A stretch of DNA of 64,000 nucleotides from Panulirus ornatus (taxonomy: Eukaryota > Arthropoda > Malacostraca > Decapoda > Palinuridae). Each line of letters opens with the position of its first letter. The stretch's first letter is position 1. Location of the stretch: assembly GCF_036320965.1 (NCBI RefSeq), contig NC_092290.1, forward strand, positions 287,920 through 351,919. Reading direction: 5' to 3'. The position numbers and the translations under genes were made by a program. Positions 1-11,540 of the stretch are shown one piece after another. A model generated the notes under the pieces. That model had not been told where the DNA came from and did no database searches. It saw only the letters and a list, made by a program, of their open reading frames with translations.

Positions 1-1722
1 ACTCTTAAGACCTTCCACAAAGCATCTCTATCCAACCTGTCATATGCCTTATCCAGATCCATAAATGCCACACACAAATCCTTCTGTTTCTCTAAATATT
101 TCTCGCACACATTCTTCAAAGCAAGTATCTGATCCACACATCCTTTACCACTTCTGAAACCACACTGCTTCTCCACAGTCTGATGCTTTGTACATGCCAT
201 CACCCTGTCAATACCCTCTTATACAATTTTCCATAAATACTCAACAAACTTATGCCTCTGTGGTTTGAACACTCACCTTTATTCTCTTTGCCTTTGTACA
301 ATGGCACTAAACGCATTAAACGCATGTTCTGGGGCTACAAGAAATTAACAGGACTGTTAGTTCGACTGCAATGTAAACAGAGTTTGGTGCGCTTTAGCAC
401 TGCTAACACACACTGATGGCAGATCCACAAACTAATGGCATTAGTTTCAAAACATGCCAGACTACAGAGAGAGGTACAACCTGTATTCACCTCCCAAAAC
501 AATTTCAGGTTCTCCTCGAAGTTTACCAACACTTTTTCATTCCCAGCTTTCATTTGCTCTTTTTCAGCCCTTGCACTTCCTTCGTGACCTCTTTTCTCAG
601 TAGCAAGTTAATTTCTTTATCCCACCACTCACTACCCTTTTTTCAAATGCCTGCATCCCACCCTCTGTATATCAGACACTTTACACAGACATGTAAACAT
701 TGCTTCCATAAATATCTTTCATTCTTTGCTCAATCCCATACTTCCATTTTCTAAGACCTTTTACAATTTCTCACCCTACTTTTTTTTTTATTGTCTCTAA
801 GTACACTCAAGGCTTCTTTTCCACACTCATTTTCACCATCTTGCCACTGTCATTTTTTTTCTTTTAATCCTCTACAGACTTTTACACTCATTTCCACAGA
901 GAAGTGATAAGACATCCTTTCAGCTGCCCCTCTTAGCACATTTTAATTTGACAGTTTTCCATTTGTACACCTATCTCAGTACTTAATCCAATAATGCCCA
1001 TATATCACTAACCTCACTCACCCACATCTACAACTGTGTCCCTTTTTCAAATCAGATATTTCCACTTACCATTGCCTTTACAACTGGCAGCTTGTTGACA
1101 AGCTACTCATCTTTTTAATTTACATCGAGTACTTCGTGCCCCACAATTATACCCTCAACTGCCATATCACCCACTCTTGTACTCAAATCTTACCTTTATT
1201 TGATCCCTTGCATCAAACTTGCTGATGTACTCAGGTTCTCTCACAACACAAGCCTTTTCTAACTATTATCACTACTAGGTGCATAAACACTTAGTCACTC
1301 GCCTCTCATAACTGACTTTCATTCCCTCCTGCATTAATCTGGAAGTCAATTCTAACACATTTCTACAACTCCTACTTCAGCAGTAGAACCATCCCCTCCT
1401 TTGATCTGGCCCTCACACTAACCATAAACTTCACTCTTACATTCTTCCTCTTTCACCTTGGTCTGAAGAACAATTAAGGTTCCTTTCTTCAAACATACAT
1501 GTCTTTCCTAATTTCTCATCTCGGTTACATCCAGACACCCCAGCTTGATTCTTCAAGGAGGATTAGCATTCCTTGTTTCGTTCCTGTGTTCTCACTTTCA
1601 GATATTGAAGGACAAGGAGGGGAGGGTTTCCAGCTCCCCACTCTTGTAACTTTTAGCCAACCTTTACATGCAGGAGATACAAGGGTATTATTTTTTTCTT
1701 CCCAATCCCTAAGGATAGGAAG
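1..1722 (-). mobile_element. Decayed LINE copy, RT to 5' end, running off the left edge
   Basis: On the minus strand, 320-1 matches the LINE reverse-transcriptase middle (KAYDR-type region, then PLYKGK). 545-335 reads NFEENLKLFWEVN, like the RFRENKKMFWKEVNK linker before the RT. 1500-600 is a heavily mutated endonuclease region. 1722-1600 matches the LINE 5' head (the 'ctggaaaccctcccctcc' block and a 'ccctaaggatagg' start). Many stops and indels make it an old copy. Its 3' part lies outside the window. Confidence 0.75.
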
Positions 1723-2398
1723 ATAGAATACTACCTGTCAGAAAAAGTAAAATGGAAGATACCAAGAGACAGAAAATGGTAATTAATATATGAGCATGGA
1801 AAAAGAAAATATAAGCAGTAAGCAGTGAAAGAAAAGAGGAGCTGTGAAAAAATAAGATGAGATGAAGAAAGAAATCCCAAAGAGAATAGAGTTAATGAAG
1901 AGAAAGGAATACAGTACATGGAAGAGAACCCAAAAGTATCGTTCTAATAATATGTGAAGAGCAAAAAGCAAGAAATCTGAAATTAGACCTTTTAAAGTAG
2001 AAAAACCATGAAGATGACCAGGAAAATAAGCATGATACTAATTTACCCATATCAGGGGGTTCTGCTTAGTGAAAAGTCCCTAAAGCAGTGTTTTGCAGTA
2101 GGGACATTCATGAATTAGGATACAAACCCTTAGAATAACATGCCTTGCCTTGCAGTAGTTACAGAACTGAAAAATATGTTTTCAGTTTATCCTATGAACT
2201 ATTACTTTCTTCAGTAATAAAAATATTTTAAGATTTTTATTCATAGTACATTTCATAATGATGTCAAAGCAAAATGATTATAGATTCCTGTCCCACAATC
2301 ACTGGGATTCATGTTTGTCTTTGGCAATAAATCCCATCTTATTGGTGGGATTTATATCCTACCCACCAGCAGTGCATTAGTACACAAAAACATTTCTC

Positions 2399-2707
2399 TT
2401 GTTATGTGCACTATCACCAGTTCTCTTTCAGTTTTGTGTGCATTTAGAGAAAAGTATTAAGGAAGGACATTACAAATATCAACATGCATATGGTGGGGAT
2501 GAGACTGGCTATTTTAGAAAAGAATGCCAACTAGGACATTTATGTGCAGGGAATAAAAATGCTTCGGGGTTTAATGCTACCAAAAATTGCATGGCACTTA
2601 TATTTGGAGGGAATGCAAATGGTGAATCTAAATGTAAGCAAGCTCCAGCTAGTGTTTCATTCGGAAAGTCCCAGGGCTATGTAAAGTCTCGATTACCTGT
2701 GATTTGA
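2399..2707 (+). pseudogene. Tigger-type (pogo/Tc1-mariner) transposase DDE-domain fragment
   Basis: An open frame encodes GGDETGYFRKECQLGHLCAG followed by MALIFGGNANGESKCKQAP and SRLPVI. In Tigger/jerky-family transposases the block 'DETGLFWK...', then 'r.TvllggNasGd.KlkPl.v..s..Pra.k...LPV' surrounds the first catalytic aspartate (here the D of GGDETG) and what follows it. The rest of the catalytic domain and the N-terminal HTH are missing here, so it is a remnant. An HTH remnant lies 1.1 kb downstream in a separate element. Confidence 0.65.
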
Positions 2708-3582
2708 TAACAATTTTCTGATAAGTTAATTGAAGGGATGATGATAAAACGAACTCAAACCTATCTCAATCCAGCAGCACCTCAGGCCCTTCTCTCCTTG
2801 TCTTGTCAATAAGGTTATTCAGAAGGAGAGAGAAATACAGCCATTGCACTTTGTTTCACTTCCCAGGAACCCTCAATCCACCATATCTCATTTCAGCAGC
2901 TTCTTTGCATAACCTGTAATATGGCAACAGCTGCTGAGTTTAAATAATTCAGGGGAAACTACAGACAAGCTTAGTTCACTTCCATCTACCATACCACTCT
3001 ACCCCCATATCACTCCAGCAGCAGCACAAGCCCTCATCACCACCATATCCAGTAAATTTTCACTGTCATCTATATTATGTATTATGTCATTTCAGGTATG
3101 TCCAATGGGAAAATTTTTAGTCAAGATCAGTTGTTCGCATAACATTAATTGTTAAATTGATAGTTTTCTCCAGGAATGTCACCTCATTGCTTAGTAGGGC
3201 CACATGGTACAAATCAGAATTTACTTAAAATACAGAGAAGAAAATGGAGTGTTTAACCATTGTAATGAACATACATGTGGTATGTATATATGAAAGAGTA
3301 GGATGTAAACAATTATGCCATCCTACCATTAACCTAGGCCATATGACATATCCCACATTTTTCTTTGTCATTGTTTTATATTTGTCAAAGTACTTCTAAA
3401 GGTTATTTTACAAAAAATTTGGATTTTGTTTTGTGAACCATAGCCACCCAAAAGGTTCATGCAAGTTTTGTTGTGCTTTGTTTGAAAAGGGTTACATATA
3501 TTATTTTGAAACTTTTACGTTTGCCATTTTTCAATCTACTGACCTCAGGCTAAGCACTTGGTTGTGCCTAGAAAGAATACAG
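2708..3582. other. No recognisable feature between the two Tigger remnants
   Basis: AT-rich sequence with only short open frames. It contains two stretches mentioning similar 'ccatatc...cagcagca' text near 2760-2910 and 2990-3050, which may be a weak local duplication. Nothing coding is supported. Confidence 0.4.
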
Positions 3583-5129
3583 GTTGAGGATCCCTAATCT
3601 GAAAATCCAAAACGCTCCAAAATCCAAACTTTTTGAGTGGCAACATGATGTTACAAGTGGAAAATTCCACAACTTACCTCACTTGCCCATGTTGGGCTCT
3701 GACACTGTTGGCACCAGTATGTTACAAACCATCATCAATGCCAGACCTATGTGCATTACTCACTATGTTTTTTGCTTATTCTCTGCTCTGTGGTCCAAAG
3801 ATATTGTTAAGAATATCAAAAAGGCCTGTAGGTACCCCTGTGGGTAACAGTGATAAGAAAAAGAGGAAGCATTTATCTCAAGCACAGAAAGTCAAACTGT
3901 TGGAAAAACTGGACAGAGGTGCAAGTGTTAAACATCTTACAGAAGAGTATGGTGTTGGATTCACCCCCATCTATGACATGAAGAAACAAAAGGATAAACT
4001 GTTGAAGTTTTATGCTGAAAAAGATGAACAGAAGTTGATGAAAAATAGAAAAACTGCATAAAACTAAAAATATATCACGACAAACTGAAAAATGAAGGGT
4101 ACTGTGAATATTCAACAGGCTGGTTGCAGAAACTTAAGAAGACATGGCATTAAATTTTTAATGATTTTTGGTGAATAAGCATGTGCCGATCACGGAGCAG
4201 TGATCAAGTTTTTTTTTGGTAGGCGCAAAACATTTTCATGTGAAATCTGAATTTCATCTCCACCTAAAATGCCATGTTTGAGTGTAACATGACCATCAAC
4301 ATTATTTCATTGAAATTTCTCTGTTAGTTTTCATTACATTTAAAGTTACCTATAATTACCATAAATCAATTACTTGTTTTTATATCTCAAACAAAACCTA
4401 AAAAATAAAGTAGTGTACTATAACCTTTAAATCAAAACATAGCATTGTAGGTGGAAACTGAAAACCTGCAGTTGTTTGTTGTTATTGTTTAACAGCTGAG
4501 ACAGGTACCCTGCTGATGCTACTATGTTGCTTTAGTTACCCTAAACATTATTTTTTCATTGTATTAATGGTAAGCAAGGCAAGCAAGTATGAATATGTAC
4601 ATGTGTATATATGTATATGTGCGTGTATGAGCGTTTATGTATATATGTGTATGTGAGCGGGTGGGCCATTCTTTGTCTATTTCCTGGCACTACCTCACTG
4701 ATGCAGGAAATAGTGATCAAGTATAATATAATAATAATGGTATTTCATATTCTTTTTTCTTTTACTGTTACATACTTGTGTGAAGAAGGAAGAAAATGAT
4801 TGCTTATCAGTAACTTATAAATTTAGAATCAGGCATGGAGATGCCAAACAAATAGAGATTGTCCACATGGGCAGCTAAGGTTCTGACACCTCAGTTTTCT
4901 GATGGTTCACTGTTACACAAACTTGGTTTCAAGTGCAAAATTATTAAAAATATTGTATAAATTTCCTTCAGGCTATGTGTATAAGATGTATATGAAACAT
5001 ATGGATTTTGTATTTAGACTTGGGGTCCCATTCCCAAGATGCCTCATTATGTATGTGCAAATATTCCAAAATCCAAAATATGAAACACTTTTGGTCCCAG
5101 GCATTTCAGATAAGGGATACTCGACCTGT
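3583..5129 (+). mobile_element. Internally deleted Tigger-type DNA transposon with HTH remnant and terminal inverted repeats
   Basis: The left end begins caggttgaggatccctaat; the right end, read on the opposite strand, begins caggtcgagtatcccttat. These are matching terminal inverted repeats of about 26 bp. 3800-4060 encodes KKKRKHLSQAQKVKLLEKLD, then GASVKHLTEEYGVGFTPIYD and KKQKDKLLKFYAEKDEQKLM. That is the CENP-B/Tigger N-terminal helix-turn-helix. 4080-4190 still reads like the second DNA-binding helix region (YCEYSTGWLQKLKK). The DDE domain is missing, so the element is non-autonomous. 4811-5129 is a subterminal region that, from memory, closely resembles a mammalian Tigger-family repeat. 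A LINE tail fragment sits inside at 4575-4725. Confidence 0.75.
4575..4725 (+). mobile_element. LINE 3'-tail fragment nested in the Tigger element
   Basis: gcaagcaagtatgaatatg, GT/TA-rich UTR text and gggccattctttgtctatt are followed by the hairpin-like ctacctcactgatgcagg and aaatagtgatcaagtat. This is the LINE 3'-terminal ~150 bp only, as expected of a strongly 5'-truncated insertion. The tail ends aaatagtgatcaagtat, not gagacagcgacaaagc, marking an older tail type. Confidence 0.65.
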
Positions 5130-6302
5130 ACCAGTTGGACACTTGTCTCAAGAGTTAAGCTTTAGATGTCTAGGTACACATATGGCACATGCATTTGTGA
5201 TCCAGGTGCCTTATCTGCAATAGTTGAAGGAAGTAAGGAATTTATTTTGCTACTAATAAGGTAAATATTTCCTTAGTTGATAATCAGATATGTTTAGGCT
5301 GCGATAAGCTATTAAACCAGAATATATCCTGTTTGGATATTATAAGGTGTAGGTTTTAATACAATCATTAGTGTTTCTGAGTTGAGTTTGAAGATACGAG
5401 ACTCTTAATTATGGAAGTGACCATTAACTGGAATTTAGACCAATTTAGTATGATAAGCATGTCTGTACTTTCCTTTATGTCTTTGAAAATAGATTTGAAG
5501 TCCAGTTTAAAGGTGAGCTTTTACAGGGAAACCTAAGGTCACATTTGCCATTCCACCCACCTAATTGCTAACTTTGGACATTTGCCATCTGTTGCTTGTC
5601 AGACAGAGAATTGATGACGGTTGTTGCAAGCCATAATGTAGTTTTGGGGACAAGAAGTCTTTTTAACAGCCATTTGCAACCAACTGATATTGTCATTTTT
5701 ACTGATGGTGGAACCACTGTACCTGGCTTAAAATTGTAGATTTTTCCATTATGTCCAAGGGAAAGCTGGGTAAAGTTATGAGTACATATTTTCAACTTGC
5801 TTCACCTAAGTTCAGAAATCAATATCTTGGATTCAAAATTCATTCTCTGTCTTCTCCTAATTCCAGACCACCGTATGTCAAAAATTTATTAAAACAGCTA
5901 GCACTCACTCAGCCAGATTTTCATAGTTTTATTAGAGGGAACTGTCACACTCTTCACAGCTTCTTTTATCCTGTTAATCTCTTATTTACTTGGTTAATCT
6001 TGGTAACGCTTCCAAAGTTTATTCTTTAAGCATTTCATTATATAACCCTGTAATTAAAGGCTCAAGGTACATTACTTTTTGCTCTTGGTTGATTTTATAA
6101 TTGCATTCAGTTGCCATTCTGTAGAATAATTACACCAAAGACTGTTCTAAAATTTTTATCTGTGATAAATACTTTCATGTAATATTGCTACATATATCAA
6201 TAAAGCATTAAAAATGTTTGATTTTTCTTAAACCTTTTAAATATTGTGGTATTATGAATCAGTAGGTATTAAGGTACCAGTAATACATTACATGGCTTCC
6301 TT
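5130..6302. other. Unassigned AT-rich stretch
   Basis: No convincing gene. A short + frame near 5613-5738 reads VVASHNVVLGTRSLFNSHLQ and ends soon after; an AATAAA stands at 6199-6204. Together they could be a decayed 3'UTR or processed remnant, but no domain is recognised and no splice structure is evident. Confidence 0.3.
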
Positions 6303-7330
6303 ATATCTAGCTTCCTGTCTGGCAATCTGTCTCTGTGGTTGTTGTTAGATCAGCTTCTCCCCTTCTCTCCATCAACAGTGGTGCCCCTCAAGGTTCTGTT
6401 CTCTATTTTTTTTATCACCAAATTTTTTGTAAAAAAAAAAAAAAAAAAAGCATTCATAAGTTGAAAACTTAACACTGCATTCCTGCAATTCCTTCATATA
6501 TAATCCTTCTTTCACTCAATCTGCATTTTGTCTCGAATACAAAATACAATTTCCACAATAAACTCATACTTGGACAGGATATGTGGGGTTGGCAAAATCT
6601 GTTGAAAGTTCAATGCCTCCAGGTCCAAGTTTCTGTCCACTGCCCTTATTGAAAATTCCTCAACTTTCCTCTCTCCTTTGATGGATCTGTAATTCCTCCA
6701 CCTCTTGACTTAATGAACATATTTTGTATTACTATAACATCCATACTGTCTTGGAAACCTAACATTATGGAGAGGTCTACTTTTAAGAGACTAGGAGACC
6801 TGTTTAAATGTCAAATTCTTTTTTCTTCTTAACAGTTGCTCCTTTTATACAAAGGATTGATCTGTTCTTGTATGGAGTACTGCTCTTACATCTAGGGTGT
6901 TTCTAATTCTGCATCCTTCCTGGACAGAGTAGAATCAAAAGCAGTCCAACTATCTCTCATGCTAATCTCAAAACATGATACACTTACCCTACGCTGCAAT
7001 ACTGATTCACTTTCCCTCTCCTACAGGTATTACTTTGGTTTTTGCTCCTGAGAGCTAGCTGCATGTGTTGTACCCCCATCAATAGCTTGACTAGGTAATA
7101 CTCAGCAAACAACTGCATCACATAATTACTGTGTGGCCGCTGGCAATTCAATGATGGGCCGTTTTGAAAACTGTTTCTTTCTCAACACCTTGAAGCTTTC
7201 AAACCCTCTACCCTCTTATGTTTTCCCAATAACTATGACCTCACAATTTTTAAAACAGGTTTTTCCTTGCCTTCATAATTCACAAATTCTTTTTTTCCCT
7301 TTCATTAACCAACTATATTTAAATAAAGGC
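6303..7330 (+). pseudogene. Jockey/CR1-type LINE reverse-transcriptase remnant (second LINE class)
   Basis: Split over frames, the + strand reads ISSFLSGNLSLWLLL (about 6305-6350), then INSGAPQGSVL (about 6372-6404). The latter is the RT motif 'GVPQGSVLSP' of jockey/CR1/I-type elements. After a poly-A run (6431-6449) come FDGSVIPPPLDLMNIFCITI, then SILSWKPNIMERSTFKRLGD, LLYKGLICSCMEYCSY and LDRVESKAVQLS. These follow the usual C-terminal order of such RTs (D...LGV.i...LsW..Hi, then LLY..lIrp.leY...W, then LdriQ.ka.R). The catalytic FADD motif is lost and many stops are present. It differs clearly from the dominant LINE. Confidence 0.7.
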
Positions 7331-7410
7331 CCAGCCTTGATGTGGACTTCATTCTGTGACTGGAGCCTCCAACATAAAAAAAAAAGCAAATATGGTTACT
7401 ATTTATCTTT

Positions 7411-8642
7411 ATTTATTTTGCTTTGTCACTGTCTCCCACGTTAGCGGGGTAGTGCAAGGATACAGATGAAAGAATGGCCCAACCCACCCACATACACATG
7501 TATATACATACACGTCGACACATGCAAATATACATACCTATACATCTCAATGTACACATAAATATACACACACAGACATATACATATATACATATGTACA
7601 TAATTCATACTATCTGCTTTATCTATTCCCACCACCACCTCGCCACACATGGAATAACAACCCCCTCCCCCATCATGTGTGCGAGGTAGCGCTAGGAAAA
7701 GACAACGAAGGCCACATTCATTCACACTCAGTCTCTAGCTGTCATGTAATAATGCACCGAAACCACAGCTCCCTTTCCACATCTAGGCCCCACAGAAATT
7801 TCCATGGTTTACCCCAGACGCTTCACATGCCCTGGTTCAATCCATTGACAGCACGTCGACCCCAGGTATACCACATCGTTCCAATTCACTCTATTCCTTG
7901 CACGCCTTTCACCCTCCTGCATGTTCAGGCCACGATCACTCAAAATCTTTTTCACTCCATCTTTCCACCTCCAATTTGGTCTCCCACTTCTCCTCTTCCC
8001 TCCACCTCTGACACATATATCCTCTTGGTCAATCTTTCCTCACTCATTCTCTCCATGTGACCAAACCATTTCAAAACACCCTCTTCTGCTCTCTCAACCA
8101 CACTCTTTATATTTCCACACATCTCTCTTACCCTTACATTACTTACTTGATCAAACCACCTCACACCACATATTGTCCTCAAACATCTCATTTCCAGCAC
8201 ATCCACCCTCCTGCGCACAACTCTATCCATAGCCCACGCCTCGCAACCATACAACACTGTTGGAACCACTATTCCTTCAAACATACCCATTTTTGCTTTC
8301 CGAGATAATGTTCTCGACTTCCAAACATTCTTCAAGGCTCCCAGAATTTTCGCCCCCTCCCCCACCCTATGGTTCACTTCCGCTTCCATGGTTCCATCTG
8401 CTGCCAGATCCACTCCCATATATCTAAAAAACTTCACTTCCTCCAGTTTTTCTCCATTCAAACTTACCTCCCAATTGGCTTGACCCTCAACCCTACTGTA
8501 CCTAATAACCTTGCTCTTATTCACATTTACTCTTAACTTTCTTCTTTCACACACTTTACCAAACTCAGTCACCAGCTTCTGCAGTTTCTCACATGAATCA
8601 GCCACCAGCGCTGTATCATCAGCGAACAACAACTGACTCAAC
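7411..8642 (-). mobile_element. LINE copy, 3' half (RT C-terminus, 3'UTR, tail)
   Basis: On the minus strand an uninterrupted 233-residue frame (8653-7952) carries LLFADDTALVADSCEKLQKL, the ALKNVWKSRTLSRKAKMGMF block, MLYGCEAWAMDR-like text (here VLYGCEAWAMDR) and RMSEERLTKRIYVSEVEG. A frameshift follows (VEGRGEVGDQ in place of VEGTRRSGRP). The 3'UTR with the TA/GT-rich segment and the tail hairpin run to 7411. The 5' truncation is just above the FADD motif at 8642. Confidence 0.85.
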
Positions 8643-9168
8643 TGACTCAACATAAAAGTGAGATAAAGCTATGAAATGTCAGTTTGTCTTCAAAAGTTTG
8701 ACGTAGATATAAAGATTGGTCATTGGACACTAGCTTATTTATGGGTAAGTACAATTTGTAGAAAATAAGAAGAAACAACTGAACCTGATGTATTAGTTTT
8801 ATAAGTTTGTACATGATGGAGCTGAGAGTAAACAGTGGTAAGAATAAGGCAACTGGCCAGTCTTAAAACCTAGAAGTGAAAGCCTCATTTAAAACCCCAT
8901 GGAAGGGTCTGGATATTCCTGAAATTGCATTCATTATTTGAAGAGCATTTTCTACCTACACCCAACTGCAGGGATTTGTGTAGGAATATGTTGGTACAAC
9001 TGTGTGAAAGGAAAATGTGAGGAGGGGCAAGAAAAGAAAGGAAAAGGAGGAAAGAACATGAAGTGAATATGGATGAGATGAATATGAGAGGGACATGGAT
9101 ATATGACTGAGACAAATTATATCAATAAATTGCTCCCACCTACTTTAATATTATGAACTATACCATTT
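8643..9168. other. No recognisable feature
   Basis: AT-rich and purine-rich unique-looking sequence (8990-9110 is GA-rich). No open frame resembles a known family. Confidence 0.4.
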
Positions 9169-9541
9169 GGTCACTAGCCAGCAAGATGATACAAAATACC
9201 TACTGTAACACATGGACACCAGCCAGTAAAATGATACACCAATTGTACTGTACCACAGTCACAAGGCAGTAAGATGATACAAAAAATTCCAATGTACCTC
9301 ATGGTCACCAACCAGTAAAATGATACAACAGTCCTAGTGTACCACATATTCACCAGCCAGTTAGATAATACAACAGTCCTTGTGTACAACACAGTCACCA
9401 GCCATTAAAATGATACAACAGTCCTAGTGTACCATATGGTCACCACCCAGTAAGATTATACAACAGTCCTTGTGTACCTCATAGTCACCAGCCAGAAAGA
9501 TGATACAACAGTCCTAGAGTACTACATGGTCAGCAGCCAGC
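9169..9541. repeat. 45-bp minisatellite, about eight copies
   Basis: The unit is about 45 bp with core 'ccagccagtaaaatgataca' followed by 'acagtcctagtgtaccacat' and 'ggtca'. Eight or so imperfect copies run head to tail. Because 45 is a multiple of 3, one minus frame stays open for 74 codons with a 15-residue period (TRTVV...WLV), which is a by-product and not a gene. Confidence 0.85.
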
Positions 9542-10414
9542 TATCTAGCCAACACTCAAAGATTAATATAAACAATGATGCTTACATAAAGTTTAGGCAT
9601 TTTCCATTGGAGTTAAGTTGATGATTATAAGAGAAAGTCCCTCACACACTCCTACTACTTATCCATCCATATTTTGATTACTATCAGCAGCAAACTTAGT
9701 TCAAGGTTATTTTCATCATTGTAACATATGTAGGGGATGGTCACTGGCACAGGATTAGTCCCTTAAATAAATGGTTAAAAGAAGCCACCTCTGCATAGTT
9801 TTTAGATTACCTGGTGCGAGACACCAAATTAACAGAGCCAGTCAGCCTACTTTACTTTTTGCAATCCACACATATCATTCATCTGGCCACATACTCCATG
9901 TTGCCTGTATCCCCTGTGAACATGCTTTACTCCAGATTAAATTTATAATAACCAAATGAAACAAGGCTTTCCTTGCAGTCCATGGTGACGGCACTAAACA
10001 CCTTCACATAGGAGCATCCAGCCAGGAAGGTGTACAGCACATGGGTACTTGCAAGAAGTACATGCAGAGATACTAGAGTGTTAGTAAACAGTATGAAAAC
10101 CATAAATGAAATCCATTTTAGATGAATTCTACAGGATGTTTACTACAGGTGAATAACCTGCAAAAAGACGTCAAGACAAGGAATATACACAAGTCCAGAG
10201 TGAGAGGCATGGGACACAATGATGAAACTGTTAAGACGACTCATTGAAGCACCAGTGCCTGGCATATGCCTCCTGTATTTACATACATAGATGTTTTGTA
10301 ACTATCCTTTGAAGATGTGTTAATACATGAAAGTGCTCAGGATCTCGTGTTTCGTTTCACCTTTTTTTTTTAGCATTTATAAAATCATGCATCTGTTGTG
10401 ATTTTGTGCATGTG
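9542..10414. other. No recognisable feature
   Basis: Unassigned sequence. A 62-codon + frame at 9771-9959 has no recognisable domain. Poly-T at 10361-10370 precedes the LINE-derived segment. Confidence 0.35.
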
Positions 10415-10609
10415 AAATGTCCGAGGTAAACCATGGAAAAGTCTGTGGGGCATGGATGTGGATAGGGAGCTATGGTTTCAGTGCATTACACATGTCAGCT
10501 AGAGACAGGGTGAACGAATGTGGCCTTTTTTGTCTGTTTTCCTGGCACTACCTTGCTAAAGCAAGGGGTAGCGATGCTGTTTCCTGTGGGGCGGGGTAGT
10601 GCCACATAC
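10415..10609 (+). mobile_element. LINE 3'UTR fragment
   Basis: The sequence matches the LINE 3'UTR order: 'ggtaaaccatggaaaagtct', 'gggagctatggtttcagtgc', 'tcagctagagacagggtg', then the first hairpin-like 'ggcactaccttgctaaagca'. It lacks the RT and the terminal tail, and is joined directly to a SINE-like segment. Confidence 0.65.
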
Positions 10610-10770
10610 TCCCTACGTGTTGAAGGTGACAGGGGGGGACCTTCCCCTCCAGTTTTTACATTTCCAAAAGAAGGAACAGAAATGGGTACTAAGTGAGGAT
10701 TTTTGCTCTATGCCCCAATCCTCTGTTCTTATTGCTACCTCACTAATGCAGGAAATAGTGAATATGCATG
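10610..10770 (+). mobile_element. Old SINE-like (LINE head plus tail) copy
   Basis: It follows the SINE order in decayed form: 'ccctacgtgttgaaggtgac', 'ccttcccctcc', 'ccaaaagaaggaacagaaat', 'cccaatcctctgttctta', and the tail 'gctacctcactaatgcagg' + 'aaatagtgaatatg'. The 5' head is incomplete. This is one of the most diverged copies. Confidence 0.6.
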
Positions 10771-11320
10771 AAAAAAAATATATTTTTCAAACATATAATT
10801 ATGTATCTAAGTACAAACACCTTGGTTATTTGGGACTTATATCTAACTTTCACAGTCCACTATTTTAAATGTGATCAACTGTTAAATATATCTACAACAC
10901 AGTATGTTCAAGAGTAAGATATATAACTGAATTTTCTGGCAAGGCTAGAAGACACAACAATGTCCCCAGGGTGTCTGTTGATCTTGTAATTATAACTGAT
11001 ATGTAATTATAACAGATGTGATCTACTCTGTTGTATATCCATCCACACACTTACATGCAAGCAAGCATGCCCATACACCAAAACCTCCTCTGAGAAGCCA
11101 GGCAACTGTCAGTAAACGGAGCAACAAATCTATGAAGCTTCAGACTCAAAAGCTCAAGAGATTCAAAGTCCAAACTCCTCCAGGTCTGTCTCTATGAACT
11201 TTAGTCTAAGAATGTACCTAAGGGTCCCAACAACATTTATATCAAACAGTAAATACGATAATCAAAATCCTATGAAGATCCACACATCACCAGAAATGAT
11301 ACTCCTCAGTGGTGTACACT
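10771..11320. other. 3' flank of RRS1 without recognised feature
   Basis: This lies immediately downstream of the RRS1 stop on the minus strand and probably includes its 3'UTR. No standard AATAAA was found on the minus strand close to the stop; the nearest related string is TATAAA-like at about 11240. Confidence 0.3.
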
Positions 11321-11540
11321 TTAACCCTTAGCTTTAGATGCATCTTTCCCTTTACCCATACCAGCCCTTTTCTTACCCTGAACTTTAGCTCTACCTCTAA
11401 CTTTGCCTTTTGCTTTCTCTTTTAGTTTGTTGAAACCTTTGCCTAATTTATCAGTTCTATGATCAGACTTAGTCCGGTGCCTGCCTCCCATTTTTGATCG
11501 TCTAGGATGCTTCTTTCCACCTGTCCGCTGGATGTCCATT
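11321..11540 (-). CDS. RRS1: RRS1 coding exon 6 (C-terminal basic tail, stop)
   Basis: The acceptor TTTCTTTCAG (11550-11541) precedes it. The first base completes arginine 296, then 72 residues run to TAA at 11323-11321. The tail is very rich in Lys, Arg and Gly (a GGRHRTKSDHRTDKLGKGF region followed by KGK/GKK repeats), as in the nucleolar C-termini of RRS1 proteins. The internal ATG at 11539 is not the gene start; the phase match with exon 5, 12.4 kb away, and the tail composition assign this exon. Tail sequence is poorly conserved in the family, so this link is slightly weaker than the others. Confidence 0.85.

Noticed and set aside
5568..6029. Short frames at 5.6-6.0 kb as an exon or gene
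   Set aside because: No domain, no splice structure and frequent stops; only a nearby AATAAA supports transcription.
7413..7725. Frames of [28 protein letters not shown] type (also at 12, 18.6, 20.5, 30.3, 34.6, 37.6, 50.6 and 63.4 kb)
   Set aside because: They are translations of the TA/GT-rich LINE 3'UTR; low complexity, no gene.
9174..9398. 74-codon minus frame
   Set aside because: Read-out of the 45-bp minisatellite.
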